A stretch of 12,675 nucleotides of DNA from an uncultured bacterium (GTDB lineage Bacteria; Desulfobacterota; Desulfobulbia; Desulfobulbales; Desulfobulbaceae): positions 1-12,675 of the forward strand of contig CAITZN010000087.1 in the NCBI GenBank assembly GCA_903896915.1, read 5' to 3'. Positions 1 to 6,949 of this stretch are shown piece by piece. The first letter of the stretch is position 1. Each line of letters begins with the position of its first letter. The position numbers were made by a program, and so were the translations under genes. The notes below the pieces were generated by a model. The model worked only from the letters and a program-made list of their open reading frames with translations. It was not told the origin of the DNA and did not search any database.

Positions 1-964
1 AAATGGTCAACCGACCGGCAAAAGGATCAGCCATAGTTTTAAAGACCAGGGCGGAAAAGGGCGCATTAGCCACACCCGCGCGCTCGATGGTTTCGCCGCT
101 CTTCGGATGGGTACCAACCCGGGCGGGCCGCTGATCGGGCGAGGGTAGGAGATTGACAATGGTCTCCAATACCATGCTCGACCCCTTATTGCCGAGAGAG
201 GCGCAGGCGCAGACCGGTGCGATCTTGGCGCTCCGGACAGCTGCTTCCAATCCGGCCATCAGTTCTTCGTCGGAGAGAATGCCTTCCTCTAGAAATTTCT
301 CGATGAGTTCGTCGTTGGTTTCAGCTACAAATTCCATGAGGTTGTCCCGCAGGGACGCCACCTCGTCGACGAGATCTTCCGGGATGGGGCCGGTCTCGGT
401 CTTGCCGCCATCGACAAAGAACAAAGCCTTGTTGGCGACGATATCTACTACGCCCTTGAACTGGTCTTCGGCCCCGATGGGCAAGGAGACAATCACTGGG
501 TTGAGCTTGTAGGCTTCTTTGATGCCGTCGAAGGTCTTCTGGAAATTGGCCCGCTCGCGATCCATCTTGGTCACGCAGATCAGGCAGGGGAGGTTGTTTT
601 CTTGGATGAGATCGACGAATTTTTCGGTCTGGGCCCTAACACCCAGGACCGCGCCGACTGTCAGGATAGCACTGTCGGCAACCTGAGCGGCAAAGCGGGT
701 TTCATTGAAAAAATTATCGTCACCGGGGGTGTCAATCAAGAAGACGTCGTTCTTCTTCCAGGTTAGCTGGTTGAATGCTGCACTGATGGAAATCTGGCGC
801 TTGATCTCTTCCGGTTCGAAATCCATGGAAGAGGTGCCGTCATCCACCTTGCCAAGCCGTTTCAGCGATCCGGCCGTGAACAGGAGCGCCTCGGCAAGAG
901 TTGACTTGCCGCTGTTGCCGTGTCCGAGAATAACCACATTCCTAATCTGCTGTACGTCCTGCAT
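1..964 (-). CDS. Elongation factor G-like GTPase, N-terminal part (cut by window edge)
   Basis: Translational GTPase of the EF-G/FusA superfamily, closer to the EF-G-like (EF-G2) paralogues than to canonical EF-G. The first 321 residues are visible; the 3' end lies left of the window, and the family is usually about 690 residues. Start is ATG at 964, preceded by GGAGG about 7 nt upstream. Motifs: P-loop GHGNSGKS (residues 14-21), switch I region with KRQISIS (55-61) in place of the usual RGIT, G3 DTPGDDNF (78-85), and G4 TKMD in place of NKMD. The last visible residues (PFSALVFKTMADPFAGRLTI) are the start of domain II. In canonical EF-G the G3 motif is DTPGH and its His is needed for GTP hydrolysis; here it is Asp. 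The family is clear. Its exact role (translocation paralogue, recycling or a stress role) cannot be told from sequence. Divergent from murJ. Confidence 0.9.
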   Translation of the reverse strand, partial: MQDVQQIRNVVILGHGNSGKSTLAEALLFTAGSLKRLGKVDDGTSSMDFEPEEIKRQISISAAFNQLTWKKNDVFLIDTPGDDNFFNETRFAAQVADSAILTVGAVLGVRAQTEKFVDLIQENNLPCLICVTKMDRERANFQKTFDGIKEAYKLNPVIVSLPIGAEDQFKGVVDIVANKALFFVDGGKTETGPIPEDLVDEVASLRDNLMEFVAETNDELIEKFLEEGILSDEELMAGLEAAVRSAKIAPVCACASLGNKGSSMVLETIVNLLPSPDQRPARVGTHPKSGETIERAGVANAPFSALVFKTMADPFAGRLTI

Positions 965-1098
965 GGATATACCTCCAGTGAGTGAAACGGGTGCTGTATC
1001 AATGTTAACGGATTACGATTCGTGCCCGAAAACCGATGAAAAGCCCTTTCTCTTTCGCGGCACAAATGGTAACCATCAAATCCACAAAAACAGCCTTT

Positions 1099-1128
1099 GT
1101 TATATTCGTATTAATATTGCAAAGTCAA
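1099..1128 (-). promoter_or_regulatory. Sigma-70-type promoter for the EF-G-like gene
   Basis: On the minus strand a TTGACT (1128-1123) and a TATAAC (1104-1099) are separated by 18 bp. Each matches five of six consensus bases. Transcription would start near 1092-1095 and leave a leader of about 130 nt before the ATG at 964. The 195-nt gap to murJ holds no other clear element. I see no good plus-strand promoter for murJ in it, and murJ has no strong Shine-Dalgarno sequence. Confidence 0.55.
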
Positions 1129-1159
1129 GCGATAACCTCCTTAAACCCCTGAACAATCA

Positions 1160-2767
1160 ATGACCACACAACCCTCGATACAACCGTCTGATTCTACCGG
1201 TCGGATAGCCCGTTCCGCCGGGACGGTGAGTGTCGCCGTTATGTGCAGTCGCGTACTTGGTCTTATCCGTGAACAGGTCTTTGCCGGGCTCTTCGGTGCA
1301 GGTTTTGCCTATGACGCCTTTGTGGTAGCCTTCCGTATTCCCAATCTGCTGCGGGATCTCTTTGCCGAAGGGGCTCTTTCCGCTGCCTTTGTCACCGTTT
1401 TCTCAGAGTACAACACCAAGCGGGGACCCGAAGATACCTGGCGTCTGGCCAGCAATGTCCTTATCTTTTTTGCTATTGTTATCAGTGTTTTCACCTTGGT
1501 GGGTATTTACTTTGCTGATCCCATCGTCAACCTGCTGGCCCCGGATTTCCAATCAACCCCTGGCAAAACCGAGTTGACCGTCAAGCTCACCCGCATCATG
1601 TTTCCCTTCCTCCTGTTCGTTTCGTTAGGCGCAGTGGTAATGGGCATCCTTAACACCAAGGGTAAGTTTTTTGTGCCGGCCATGTCGTCGACTTTCTTTA
1701 ATCTAGGCTCAATCATCGGCGGCCTGTCGTTGGCTTGGCTCTTTCCTCGCTTGGGGCAACCTGCTATTGCCGGCATGGCCTGGGGCACCCTGATCGGCGG
1801 GGCCATGCAGTTGTTGATGCAACTGCCCACCCTCCGCCAGGTTGGGTTTCGCTTCCTCTGCGCCTGCAACCCCTTTGATCCCGGCCTGAGGCGAATCCTG
1901 CTCTTAATGCTGCCGGCCACTATCGGCCTGTCAGCCACCCAGATCAATATCTTCGTCAATACCAACTTCGCAGCAGGCTGCATCGAAGGCTCGGTCTCCT
2001 GGCTGAACTATGCCTTCCGCCTGGTGCAATTACCCATCGGCGTGTTTGGCGTAGCCCTGTCGATCGCTATCATGCCTGTGCTAGCCAAGCAGGCGGCCTT
2101 GAAAGATTTGGACAGCCTCAAACAGACCTTCATCTCCTCGCTGATACTGGTCTTTTCTCTGGCAGTACCCGCCACTGCCGGCCTGATGCTGCTTGCCAAA
2201 CCGATCATTCGGCTCATCTTCGAGCACGGCGCCTTTACGGCTAACGATACTCTACAGACCGCGCAGGCCCTCACCTTCTATGCCATCGGCCTCTTTGCCT
2301 ATTCCGCCATCAAGGTCATGGTCCCGGTCTATTACGCCATCGGCAACACCAGGTACCCGGTAATCGGCAGTTTTCTGGGGGTAGCTGCCAACGTTATCAC
2401 CATTACCCTGGTTATCGACACCCTCCAGCACCGGGGTATTGCCCTGTCCACCTCCTGCGCCATGATCCTCAACTTCCTTTTTCTTGGCATCGTGCTCTAT
2501 CACAAACTGGCCAGGTTTCCTCTGGGGTATCTCATGAAAGGGATTGGGAAAATCGTGATTGCCACCGCTTGCATGTCCGGGGTGATTTGGGGCTTGCAAA
2601 GATTTATCGGAGCTTGGCTGAGTGGTTCGCTTCTCTTGCAGGCTGCTGGTCTGGCTGTGTTGATCGGGGTGGGAGTGGGGATCTATGTGACTGGTCTTCA
2701 ACTGTTGCGGTTGCCTGAATTCACTCTATTGACCGGCAAATTAGTTCAGCGTTTTCGCAGGTCGTAA
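1160..2767 (+). CDS. murJ: MurJ, lipid II flippase (MviN family)
   Basis: Inner-membrane MOP-superfamily transporter that flips lipid II, the peptidoglycan precursor, to the periplasmic face. Length is 535 residues, usual for the family (about 510-530). The protein is hydrophobic throughout, as expected for 14 membrane segments. The N-terminal signature SRVLGLIREQVFAGLFGAG is typical. Residues R31, R37, D52 and R65 sit at a constant 13-residue offset from the functionally important E. coli MurJ R18, R24, D39 and R52. R287 in AFRLVQLPIG corresponds to E. coli R270. The ATG at 1160 lacks a recognisable SD (upstream is CCCCTGAACAATCA). It is kept because the alignment to the family starts about 14 residues later and no better start is seen. 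The gene converges on rsmE with a 22-bp overlap of the two 3' ends. Confidence 0.95.
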   Translation: MTTQPSIQPSDSTGRIARSAGTVSVAVMCSRVLGLIREQVFAGLFGAGFAYDAFVVAFRIPNLLRDLFAEGALSAAFVTVFSEYNTKRGPEDTWRLASNVLIFFAIVISVFTLVGIYFADPIVNLLAPDFQSTPGKTELTVKLTRIMFPFLLFVSLGAVVMGILNTKGKFFVPAMSSTFFNLGSIIGGLSLAWLFPRLGQPAIAGMAWGTLIGGAMQLLMQLPTLRQVGFRFLCACNPFDPGLRRILLLMLPATIGLSATQINIFVNTNFAAGCIEGSVSWLNYAFRLVQLPIGVFGVALSIAIMPVLAKQAALKDLDSLKQTFISSLILVFSLAVPATAGLMLLAKPIIRLIFEHGAFTANDTLQTAQALTFYAIGLFAYSAIKVMVPVYYAIGNTRYPVIGSFLGVAANVITITLVIDTLQHRGIALSTSCAMILNFLFLGIVLYHKLARFPLGYLMKGIGKIVIATACMSGVIWGLQRFIGAWLSGSLLLQAAGLAVLIGVGVGIYVTGLQLLRLPEFTLLTGKLVQRFRRS

Positions 2768-3483
2768 AGAAGCTGCAACTGGGCAAGGAGACTGACCACA
2801 GCGGTATCGACATGGAGGATACGGTTGCCCATGGTGAAGCCGTAAAAGCCGCGATCTGCAAAACACTGCAGTTCGTGGTCGCTCCAGCCGCCCTCAGGCC
2901 CGACGGCCAGGAGCAAGCGTTGGTTGGATTCACCTGAAATCGGGATGCCAGCCAGTGTCCCGGCTCCATCCGGATGCGCGATCAACCCTTGGCCGGAAAG
3001 GGTCGGCAGCACATCTTCGATAAAGGGTTTGAACTGGTGATGGATGGTCACCTCGGGCAAATAGGTGTCCATGGCCTGTTCCATACCATCCAGTAAAATG
3101 GAATGAATCTTCTCTGGTGCCAGCACTGGACTATGAAAAAAGGATTTCTCCACCCGGCGCGAGCGGATGAGATGGAAGTTCCGCACCCCGAGTACAGTGG
3201 CCTGTTTAAGGATTCGTTGCAACATGATCGGTCGAGGTAGGGCCAAAATCAGCTCTACCTCGATATCGCAGACCGGTTTCCGCTGCAGGTCCACAGCCAA
3301 ACGGACTGACTCGCCTTCAATCACAAGGACCTGGCCACTGCCAATCAATCCATTGATCACCCCGACCCGCACGGAATCCCCCGGCGCTACCCGCAAGACT
3401 TTCAACAGGTGCTCGGCCCTTCTGCCAGTGAGCAGAGTCTTACCGCTTACAATCTCTGCGGGTTCCAGCAACAGAATGTTCAA
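2746..3483 (-). CDS. rsmE: RsmE, 16S rRNA (m3U1498) methyltransferase
   Basis: SPOUT-class, SAM-dependent enzyme that N3-methylates U1498 of 16S rRNA. The product is 245 residues, normal for RsmE, with an N-terminal PUA-like domain (about 1-70) and a C-terminal trefoil-knot domain. The knot motifs are LLLAVGPEGGWSDHEL (GPEGG at 195-199) and MGNRILHVDTAVV (219-230). The second is usually RILR-TETA, so the Arg to His and Glu to Asp changes in the knot are unusual. The reading frame stays open to an ATG at 3654, but that would add 57 residues unlike RsmE and overlap lysA by 161 bp. The TTG at 3483 gives MNILLLEPAEI, the normal RsmE start, and has GTGAGG 8 nt upstream. Last gene of the lrp-lysA-rsmE set. 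Loss of RsmE is non-lethal in E. coli. Confidence 0.93.
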   Translation of the reverse strand: MNILLLEPAEIVSGKTLLTGRRAEHLLKVLRVAPGDSVRVGVINGLIGSGQVLVIEGESVRLAVDLQRKPVCDIEVELILALPRPIMLQRILKQATVLGVRNFHLIRSRRVEKSFFHSPVLAPEKIHSILLDGMEQAMDTYLPEVTIHHQFKPFIEDVLPTLSGQGLIAHPDGAGTLAGIPISGESNQRLLLAVGPEGGWSDHELQCFADRGFYGFTMGNRILHVDTAVVSLLAQLQLLYDLRKR

Positions 3484-3497
3484 TTTATATGCCTCAC
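3481..3497 (-). promoter_or_regulatory. rsmE ribosome-binding site overlapping the lysA stop, with TTG start
   Basis: On the minus strand the sequence runs TTG TGA GGC ATATAAA TTG. The lysA stop TGA (3496-3494) lies inside the GTGAGG ribosome-binding site (3497-3492), and the rsmE TTG start is at 3483-3481. This arrangement decides the rsmE start and suggests translational coupling, in which ribosomes ending lysA feed initiation at the weak TTG codon. Confidence 0.7.
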
Positions 3498-4753
3498 AAC
3501 TGCAACACCTTTTCCTCAAACTGCAGCGTAGCAAAATAATCCTCGGGTCGTTCCTCGCGGCGGATGAGGGCGATGGAACCCTCCGGTCGGAGTAGCAGTT
3601 CCTGGGGACGCATCTTGCCGTTATAATTAAAACCCATGGCATGACCGTGGGCACCGGAGTCCTGAATGATCAGGAGGTCGCCTTCAACTATCTTCGGCAG
3701 CGTCCGCTGGACCGCAAACTTGTCGTTGTTTTCACAGAGCGAGCCGACCACGTCCACAGTCTCGGTCTGCGTGCTCCCCTCCTTGCCCAAAACGTCGATA
3801 TGATGATAGGCCCCGTAGAGGGCAGGCCGCATCAGGGCGGACATGCAGGCATCCACCCCGATGTAGGTGCGGTAGATGTCCTTGCGGTTAATCGCCCGGA
3901 CCACCAGCACCCCGTGCGGACCGGTCATGAAGCGGCCGCTCTCCATCAACAGCGCTGGGCAGTAGCCTTGACGATCCTTGAAATCGACAAAGAGGGCGGT
4001 GATTTCCGCCCCCATGGCTCTGATGTTCAGCGGATCGATCTCCGGCAGGTAGGGAATACCTAGGCCACCACCTATGTTGATAAATTCAAAAGTAATATCT
4101 AATTCTTGGCTTATCGTTTCCACCAGCTCAAGCAGCATTGCTGCGGTCTGCACCATGTAGGTATAGTGAAGTTCATTGGAAGCGAGCATTGTGTGCAGAC
4201 CAAAACGCTTAGCGCCTTTCGCTTGAGCTCGCCGGTAGGCCTCAATAATCTGATCGTGGCTGACCCCGTACTTGGCCTCTTCCGGTTTGCCGATAATGTC
4301 GTTACCAGTGCGACGCGCACCCGGATTGTAACGAAAACAAATCAGTTCCGGCATATGGGGCACCTTGTCGATGAGGGTGATATCGTCAAGATTAAGGACA
4401 CACCCACCCTCTGCCTCGGCGGCTTGGAAATCCTCAAGGCTGGTATTGTTGGAGGTAAACATGATGTCCTTGCCGCTCGCACCCAAGTTGCGCGCCATCA
4501 TCAGTTCGGTGGCCGAACTGCAGTCGAACCCGAAGCCCATATCCTGCATAATTTTGAGGATACTGGGGTTAGGCAGGGCCTTGACCGCGTAGTACTCGCG
4601 AAAGGAAGGGATATCGGCAAAGGCCTCCTTGAGTTGTCGCCCGGTCTCGCGAATCCCTGCTTCGTCGTAGATATGAAACGGGGTGCCGTAGTGCTGGGCA
4701 ATAGCAGGGAGATAGGGGTACAATCGATCTTTATAACCTTGGGACATCGGCAT
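3494..4753 (-). CDS. lysA: Diaminopimelate decarboxylase, divergent clade
   Basis: PLP-dependent fold-III decarboxylase converting meso-2,6-diaminopimelate to L-lysine, the last step of lysine synthesis. Length is 419 residues, typical. The PLP Schiff-base lysine is K58 in YYAVKALPNP. The phosphate-binding loop is GGGLGIPY (228-235) and MESGRF is at 270-275. The partner-subunit cysteine is C340, in CENNDKFAVQR rather than the textbook CESGD. The usual HIGSQ stretch is HTMLASN (187-193). As I recall, these two variants mark a DapDC clade common in Clostridia and Bacteroides, so it is probably active. Specificity for another diamino acid cannot be excluded. Start is ATG 4753 with AAGGA 8 nt upstream; a second in-frame ATG lies two codons on. 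The gene is 21 nt downstream of the lrp stop and 10 nt upstream of rsmE. Confidence 0.9.
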   Translation of the reverse strand: MPMSQGYKDRLYPYLPAIAQHYGTPFHIYDEAGIRETGRQLKEAFADIPSFREYYAVKALPNPSILKIMQDMGFGFDCSSATELMMARNLGASGKDIMFTSNNTSLEDFQAAEAEGGCVLNLDDITLIDKVPHMPELICFRYNPGARRTGNDIIGKPEEAKYGVSHDQIIEAYRRAQAKGAKRFGLHTMLASNELHYTYMVQTAAMLLELVETISQELDITFEFINIGGGLGIPYLPEIDPLNIRAMGAEITALFVDFKDRQGYCPALLMESGRFMTGPHGVLVVRAINRKDIYRTYIGVDACMSALMRPALYGAYHHIDVLGKEGSTQTETVDVVGSLCENNDKFAVQRTLPKIVEGDLLIIQDSGAHGHAMGFNYNGKMRPQELLLRPEGSIALIRREERPEDYFATLQFEEKVLQL

Positions 4754-4774
4754 GGTGTTTTTCCTTGTTTGTGT

Positions 4775-5230
4775 TCAACTGCGGATAGGGATGCGCGCAG
4801 TTTCCTTGTAGGTTTGCAGTACAGTCGTTGTCCGGGTGGAAACGACCTCTTTGATATTGGCGATTTTTTCACGGATGATGGCGGCGAGTTCAGCGGTGTC
4901 CGCGACCCGAAGCTTGACTAGATAGCAGTCCTTGCCGGCGACATAATGAACTTCCTGAATCTCCGGGATATCGGCCAGTGCTTTGCCGGTTTCCGGACGG
5001 TCGCCAACCGACTGAGTTTTAATCTCGATGAAGGCAATCTGGCGACGATCAAATTGGGCGGGATTGAGCCGGACCTCGTAGCCATCGATTATGCCCTGAC
5101 GCTCCATCTTACGAATCCGTTCCAGCACAGCCGAGGGGGCCATCTCGACTTGGCGTGCTACCTCGACATTGGGAATCCGAGCCTTTTCCTGCAGTATTTT
5201 CAGTATTTTCAAACTGATGTCATCAAGCAT
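4775..5230 (-). CDS. Lrp/AsnC-family transcriptional regulator
   Basis: DNA-binding regulator of 151 residues, the family's usual size. The N-terminal winged HTH spans about residues 1-50 (MLDDISLKILKILQ... EVARQVEMAPSAVLERIRKMERQGIIDGY). A linker strand leads to a RAM ligand-binding domain (about 65-145, with VHYVAGKDCYLVKLRV). Family members form dimers to hexadecamers and respond to amino acids. Start is ATG 5230; the LDD opening after Met is typical, and a GAGAG lies 6 nt upstream. The gene sits directly before lysA on the same strand, so lysine, DAP or another amino acid is a reasonable guess for its effector. That is inference from position only. It is divergent from the EAL-HDOD gene across an AT-rich gap, the usual place for autoregulatory binding. 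Confidence 0.92.
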   Translation of the reverse strand: MLDDISLKILKILQEKARIPNVEVARQVEMAPSAVLERIRKMERQGIIDGYEVRLNPAQFDRRQIAFIEIKTQSVGDRPETGKALADIPEIQEVHYVAGKDCYLVKLRVADTAELAAIIREKIANIKEVVSTRTTTVLQTYKETARIPIRS

Positions 5231-5493
5231 TCCCGACTCTCATTTAAAGCTCTTGCATGCGAACAAACGAAATAACTTGCAACAAGACCCTACCGCAGCC
5301 AAAAGCACCGTTCAAGAATAAAATACAGCCAAATAAAATTAAGAAAGAATAAACGATGAAAAATGGTAAATTTGCATCGATATGTTCGAATTCTTGGTCG
5401 TTTATCAGAATGCACCTGACGGTCGTCAGTAAATTAAATACACCCTGAATTTTAATTTAACCAGCAACTTCTGGAAACGAGGAAAAATCGGTC

Positions 5494-5640
5494 ATGGAGG
5501 TTTATGTATTTGACCATGTCAAAAGTATCTATGAGCAGGTAATATCAACTCTTGAAAAAATACTTGTGAGATTTACACTTGATTTTGCTAAGATACCATT
5601 GTCACTCTTCCGTTTTAGATGCAAAAAATTGTTTTTTTGA
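5494..5640 (+). CDS. Possible small ORF, 48 codons (uncertain)
   Basis: ATG at 5494 opens a 48-residue frame (begins MEVYVFDHVKSIYEQVISTL, ends RCKKLFF) that stops at a TGA, 5638-5640. A GAGGA lies 10 nt upstream, so initiation is possible. The stop is 26 nt before the chosen start of the EAL-HDOD gene. Codon use is AT-rich like the surrounding non-coding DNA and unlike the neighbouring genes. I recognise no domain. It could simply be a chance frame in a leader. Confidence 0.2.
   Translation: MEVYVFDHVKSIYEQVISTLEKILVRFTLDFAKIPLSLFRFRCKKLFF
5552..5579 (+). promoter_or_regulatory. Weak candidate promoter for the EAL-HDOD gene
   Basis: TTGAAA (5552-5557) and TACACT (5574-5579) are 16 bp apart, each matching four of six sigma-70 consensus bases. 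It is the best-placed candidate I see upstream of 5667. If it is used, the possible small ORF at 5494 would not be transcribed whole from this promoter. Confidence 0.25.
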
Positions 5641-5666
5641 GTCTTACCCCAACAAGTGAGGATTAT

Positions 5667-6914
5667 ATGACCGATGAACAGCTTGCACGAGAGCAACACT
5701 CGATTTTTTTCACCAAGCAACCCATCCTCAACGCCAAGCGCAGCATCTGGGGGTATGAGCTGTTGGGCGGCGAGATGAAGGGGAACATCTATGAGGTCTT
5801 TCCTCAACAGGAGAGTGCAGCGGGTTTGTGCTCCAGCACCTATCAAGGGTTGCAGGAGGCCATGAATCGCGGCAAAAAGATTATGATCGGCTTTGACGAT
5901 TTGAGCATACTGGCCGGGCTCCCGCAGGCCCTGCCGGCTGCCTATGGGGTTGTTCGTGTGTTGCCTGGTTTTCGTATGGAAGGGCTCGGCATCGCCCTGC
6001 AAGGACTTCGCAGCGAAGGCTACCAAACCATGATTGAGGCTATCCCCGGTCATCAACTCCCCGATGAAATCTGCAGCCAGGCCGATATCATCGGTTTTGA
6101 TTTCAGCTCGGGCAGACCAGATCAAGCCGCTTTGGACCAGATTAGAAAATATCCGGCCCAGTTGCTGGCTCGCGGCCTCAAAACCCTGGAGCAGTTCCAG
6201 GCAACGCGAGATATGGGTTTTTCCCTCTTTCAGGGGGGCTTTTTCAAAGAGCCTGAAGTCGTGCGCGACCGCAAGCTCGGTTCCAACGAGGTGGCCCGGT
6301 TGAACCTCTTCCGTCTCATGGAAGAGGAAGAGGTGGACATCAAGGATCTGGCCGCTGCGATACGCTCCGATGTCTCCGTCAGCTTTCGGCTACTCTCCTT
6401 TCTCAACAGCGCTTCGTTCGGGTTTCGCCAGAATATTCAATCCATCGACCAGGCCATCATGCTGCTTGGCTGGCTCAAACTCAAGAGTTGGCTGCGTGCT
6501 GTGCTGCTGGTCGACATGACTGGGAAGGACGAGGTTCCACAGGAACTGGCAGCGCTCTCGCTGCAGCGGGGCAAATTTTTCGAGTTATTGGCTACCGAAT
6601 ACGATTATTGGGGGTTCAATCCGAGTACTCTTTTCCTGGTGGGCTTGTTTTCCCTTATGGACGCTATCCTGGGCATGCCCATGGAGAGCGTGGTGGAGAT
6701 GCTGCCGCTTGAAGCCAAACTCAAAGTGGCGCTGAAACGCGATGCCGACAGCGAGTACCGGCCGCTCTTCGAACTCCTCGATTGCCTGGAAGATGCTGAC
6801 TGGTCAACACTGGAGACCCTGACACAGAAGTTATGCCTGGATATTGGCTCAGTGAAGGAGGCCTTCGCCGCTTCCCGTAACTGGGCAGACGGTTTTTTCG
6901 CTTCACGCAGTTAA
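5667..6914 (+). CDS. EAL-HDOD signalling protein with degenerate EAL domain (YuxH-like)
   Basis: Two-domain protein of 415 residues of the COG3434 type: an N-terminal EAL-like domain (about 12-200) and a C-terminal HDOD domain (about 205-400). Opening FFTKQPILNAKRSIWGYELL is typical. EAL reads ELL (31-33). The DDF Asp pair is replaced (MIEAI, 122-126), the Lys of the KIDF strand is Gly (GFDF, 143-146), and the LAEKVE loop reads LARGLKT. Catalysis of c-di-GMP hydrolysis is therefore not expected. QGGFF (189-193) keeps the end of the fold. The HDOD part (LFRLMEEEEVDIKDLAAAIRS... SFRLLSFLNSASFGF... SIDQAIMLLG) lacks the HD metal pair. Start 5667 is chosen over ATG 5619 because GTGAGGA lies 5 nt upstream of it and the 16 extra residues are not family-like. 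Such proteins are thought to act as signalling scaffolds; no partner is evident. Confidence 0.88.
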   Translation: MTDEQLAREQHSIFFTKQPILNAKRSIWGYELLGGEMKGNIYEVFPQQESAAGLCSSTYQGLQEAMNRGKKIMIGFDDLSILAGLPQALPAAYGVVRVLPGFRMEGLGIALQGLRSEGYQTMIEAIPGHQLPDEICSQADIIGFDFSSGRPDQAALDQIRKYPAQLLARGLKTLEQFQATRDMGFSLFQGGFFKEPEVVRDRKLGSNEVARLNLFRLMEEEEVDIKDLAAAIRSDVSVSFRLLSFLNSASFGFRQNIQSIDQAIMLLGWLKLKSWLRAVLLVDMTGKDEVPQELAALSLQRGKFFELLATEYDYWGFNPSTLFLVGLFSLMDAILGMPMESVVEMLPLEAKLKVALKRDADSEYRPLFELLDCLEDADWSTLETLTQKLCLDIGSVKEAFAASRNWADGFFASRS

Positions 6915-6949
6915 GGGCCTGTTTAAAACACTGAGGCATACCGCATTTT

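Larger units (their letters stand above)
5231..5666. other. AT-rich divergent intergenic region with dyads
   Basis: This 436-nt gap between lrp (minus) and the EAL-HDOD gene (plus) is clearly more AT-rich than its neighbours. It holds a near-palindrome CTGACGGTCGTCAG (5416-5429), an AT-rich inverted repeat TAAATTAAA/TTTAATTTA (5430-5438 and 5451-5459, 12-nt loop), and a spaced inverted repeat ATAAACGA (5349-5356)/TCGTTTAT (5398-5405). AT-rich dyads near an lrp gene fit Lrp-type autoregulation, but no binding can be shown here. A possible small ORF and a possible promoter in the right half are listed separately. I see no RNA gene. Confidence 0.5.

Noticed and set aside
153..512. Plus-strand frame of 119 codons, Ser-rich
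   Set aside because: Shadow of the EF-G-like gene; low-complexity composition and no recognisable fold.
705..1163. Plus-strand frame of 152 codons opposite the EF-G-like start
   Set aside because: It is antisense to the P-loop region of a clear GTPase and runs through its promoter; no domain is seen.
1507..2701. Minus-strand frames inside murJ
   Set aside because: They have no family similarity, while the murJ frame carries all conserved residues.
3484..3654. Upstream extension of rsmE to the ATG at 3654
   Set aside because: The extra 57 residues are Cys/Arg-rich, unlike RsmE, and lie inside lysA; the TTG at 3483 has a good ribosome-binding site and a family-like N-terminus.
4106..4921. 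Plus-strand open frame of 271 codons across lysA and the lrp/asnC gene
   Set aside because: It is antisense to two clearly recognised genes, spans their junction and shows no domain; it is a shadow frame.
5619..5666. Earlier ATG for the EAL-HDOD gene
   Set aside because: No ribosome-binding site and a T-run right after the start; the ATG at 5667 has GTGAGGA well placed.
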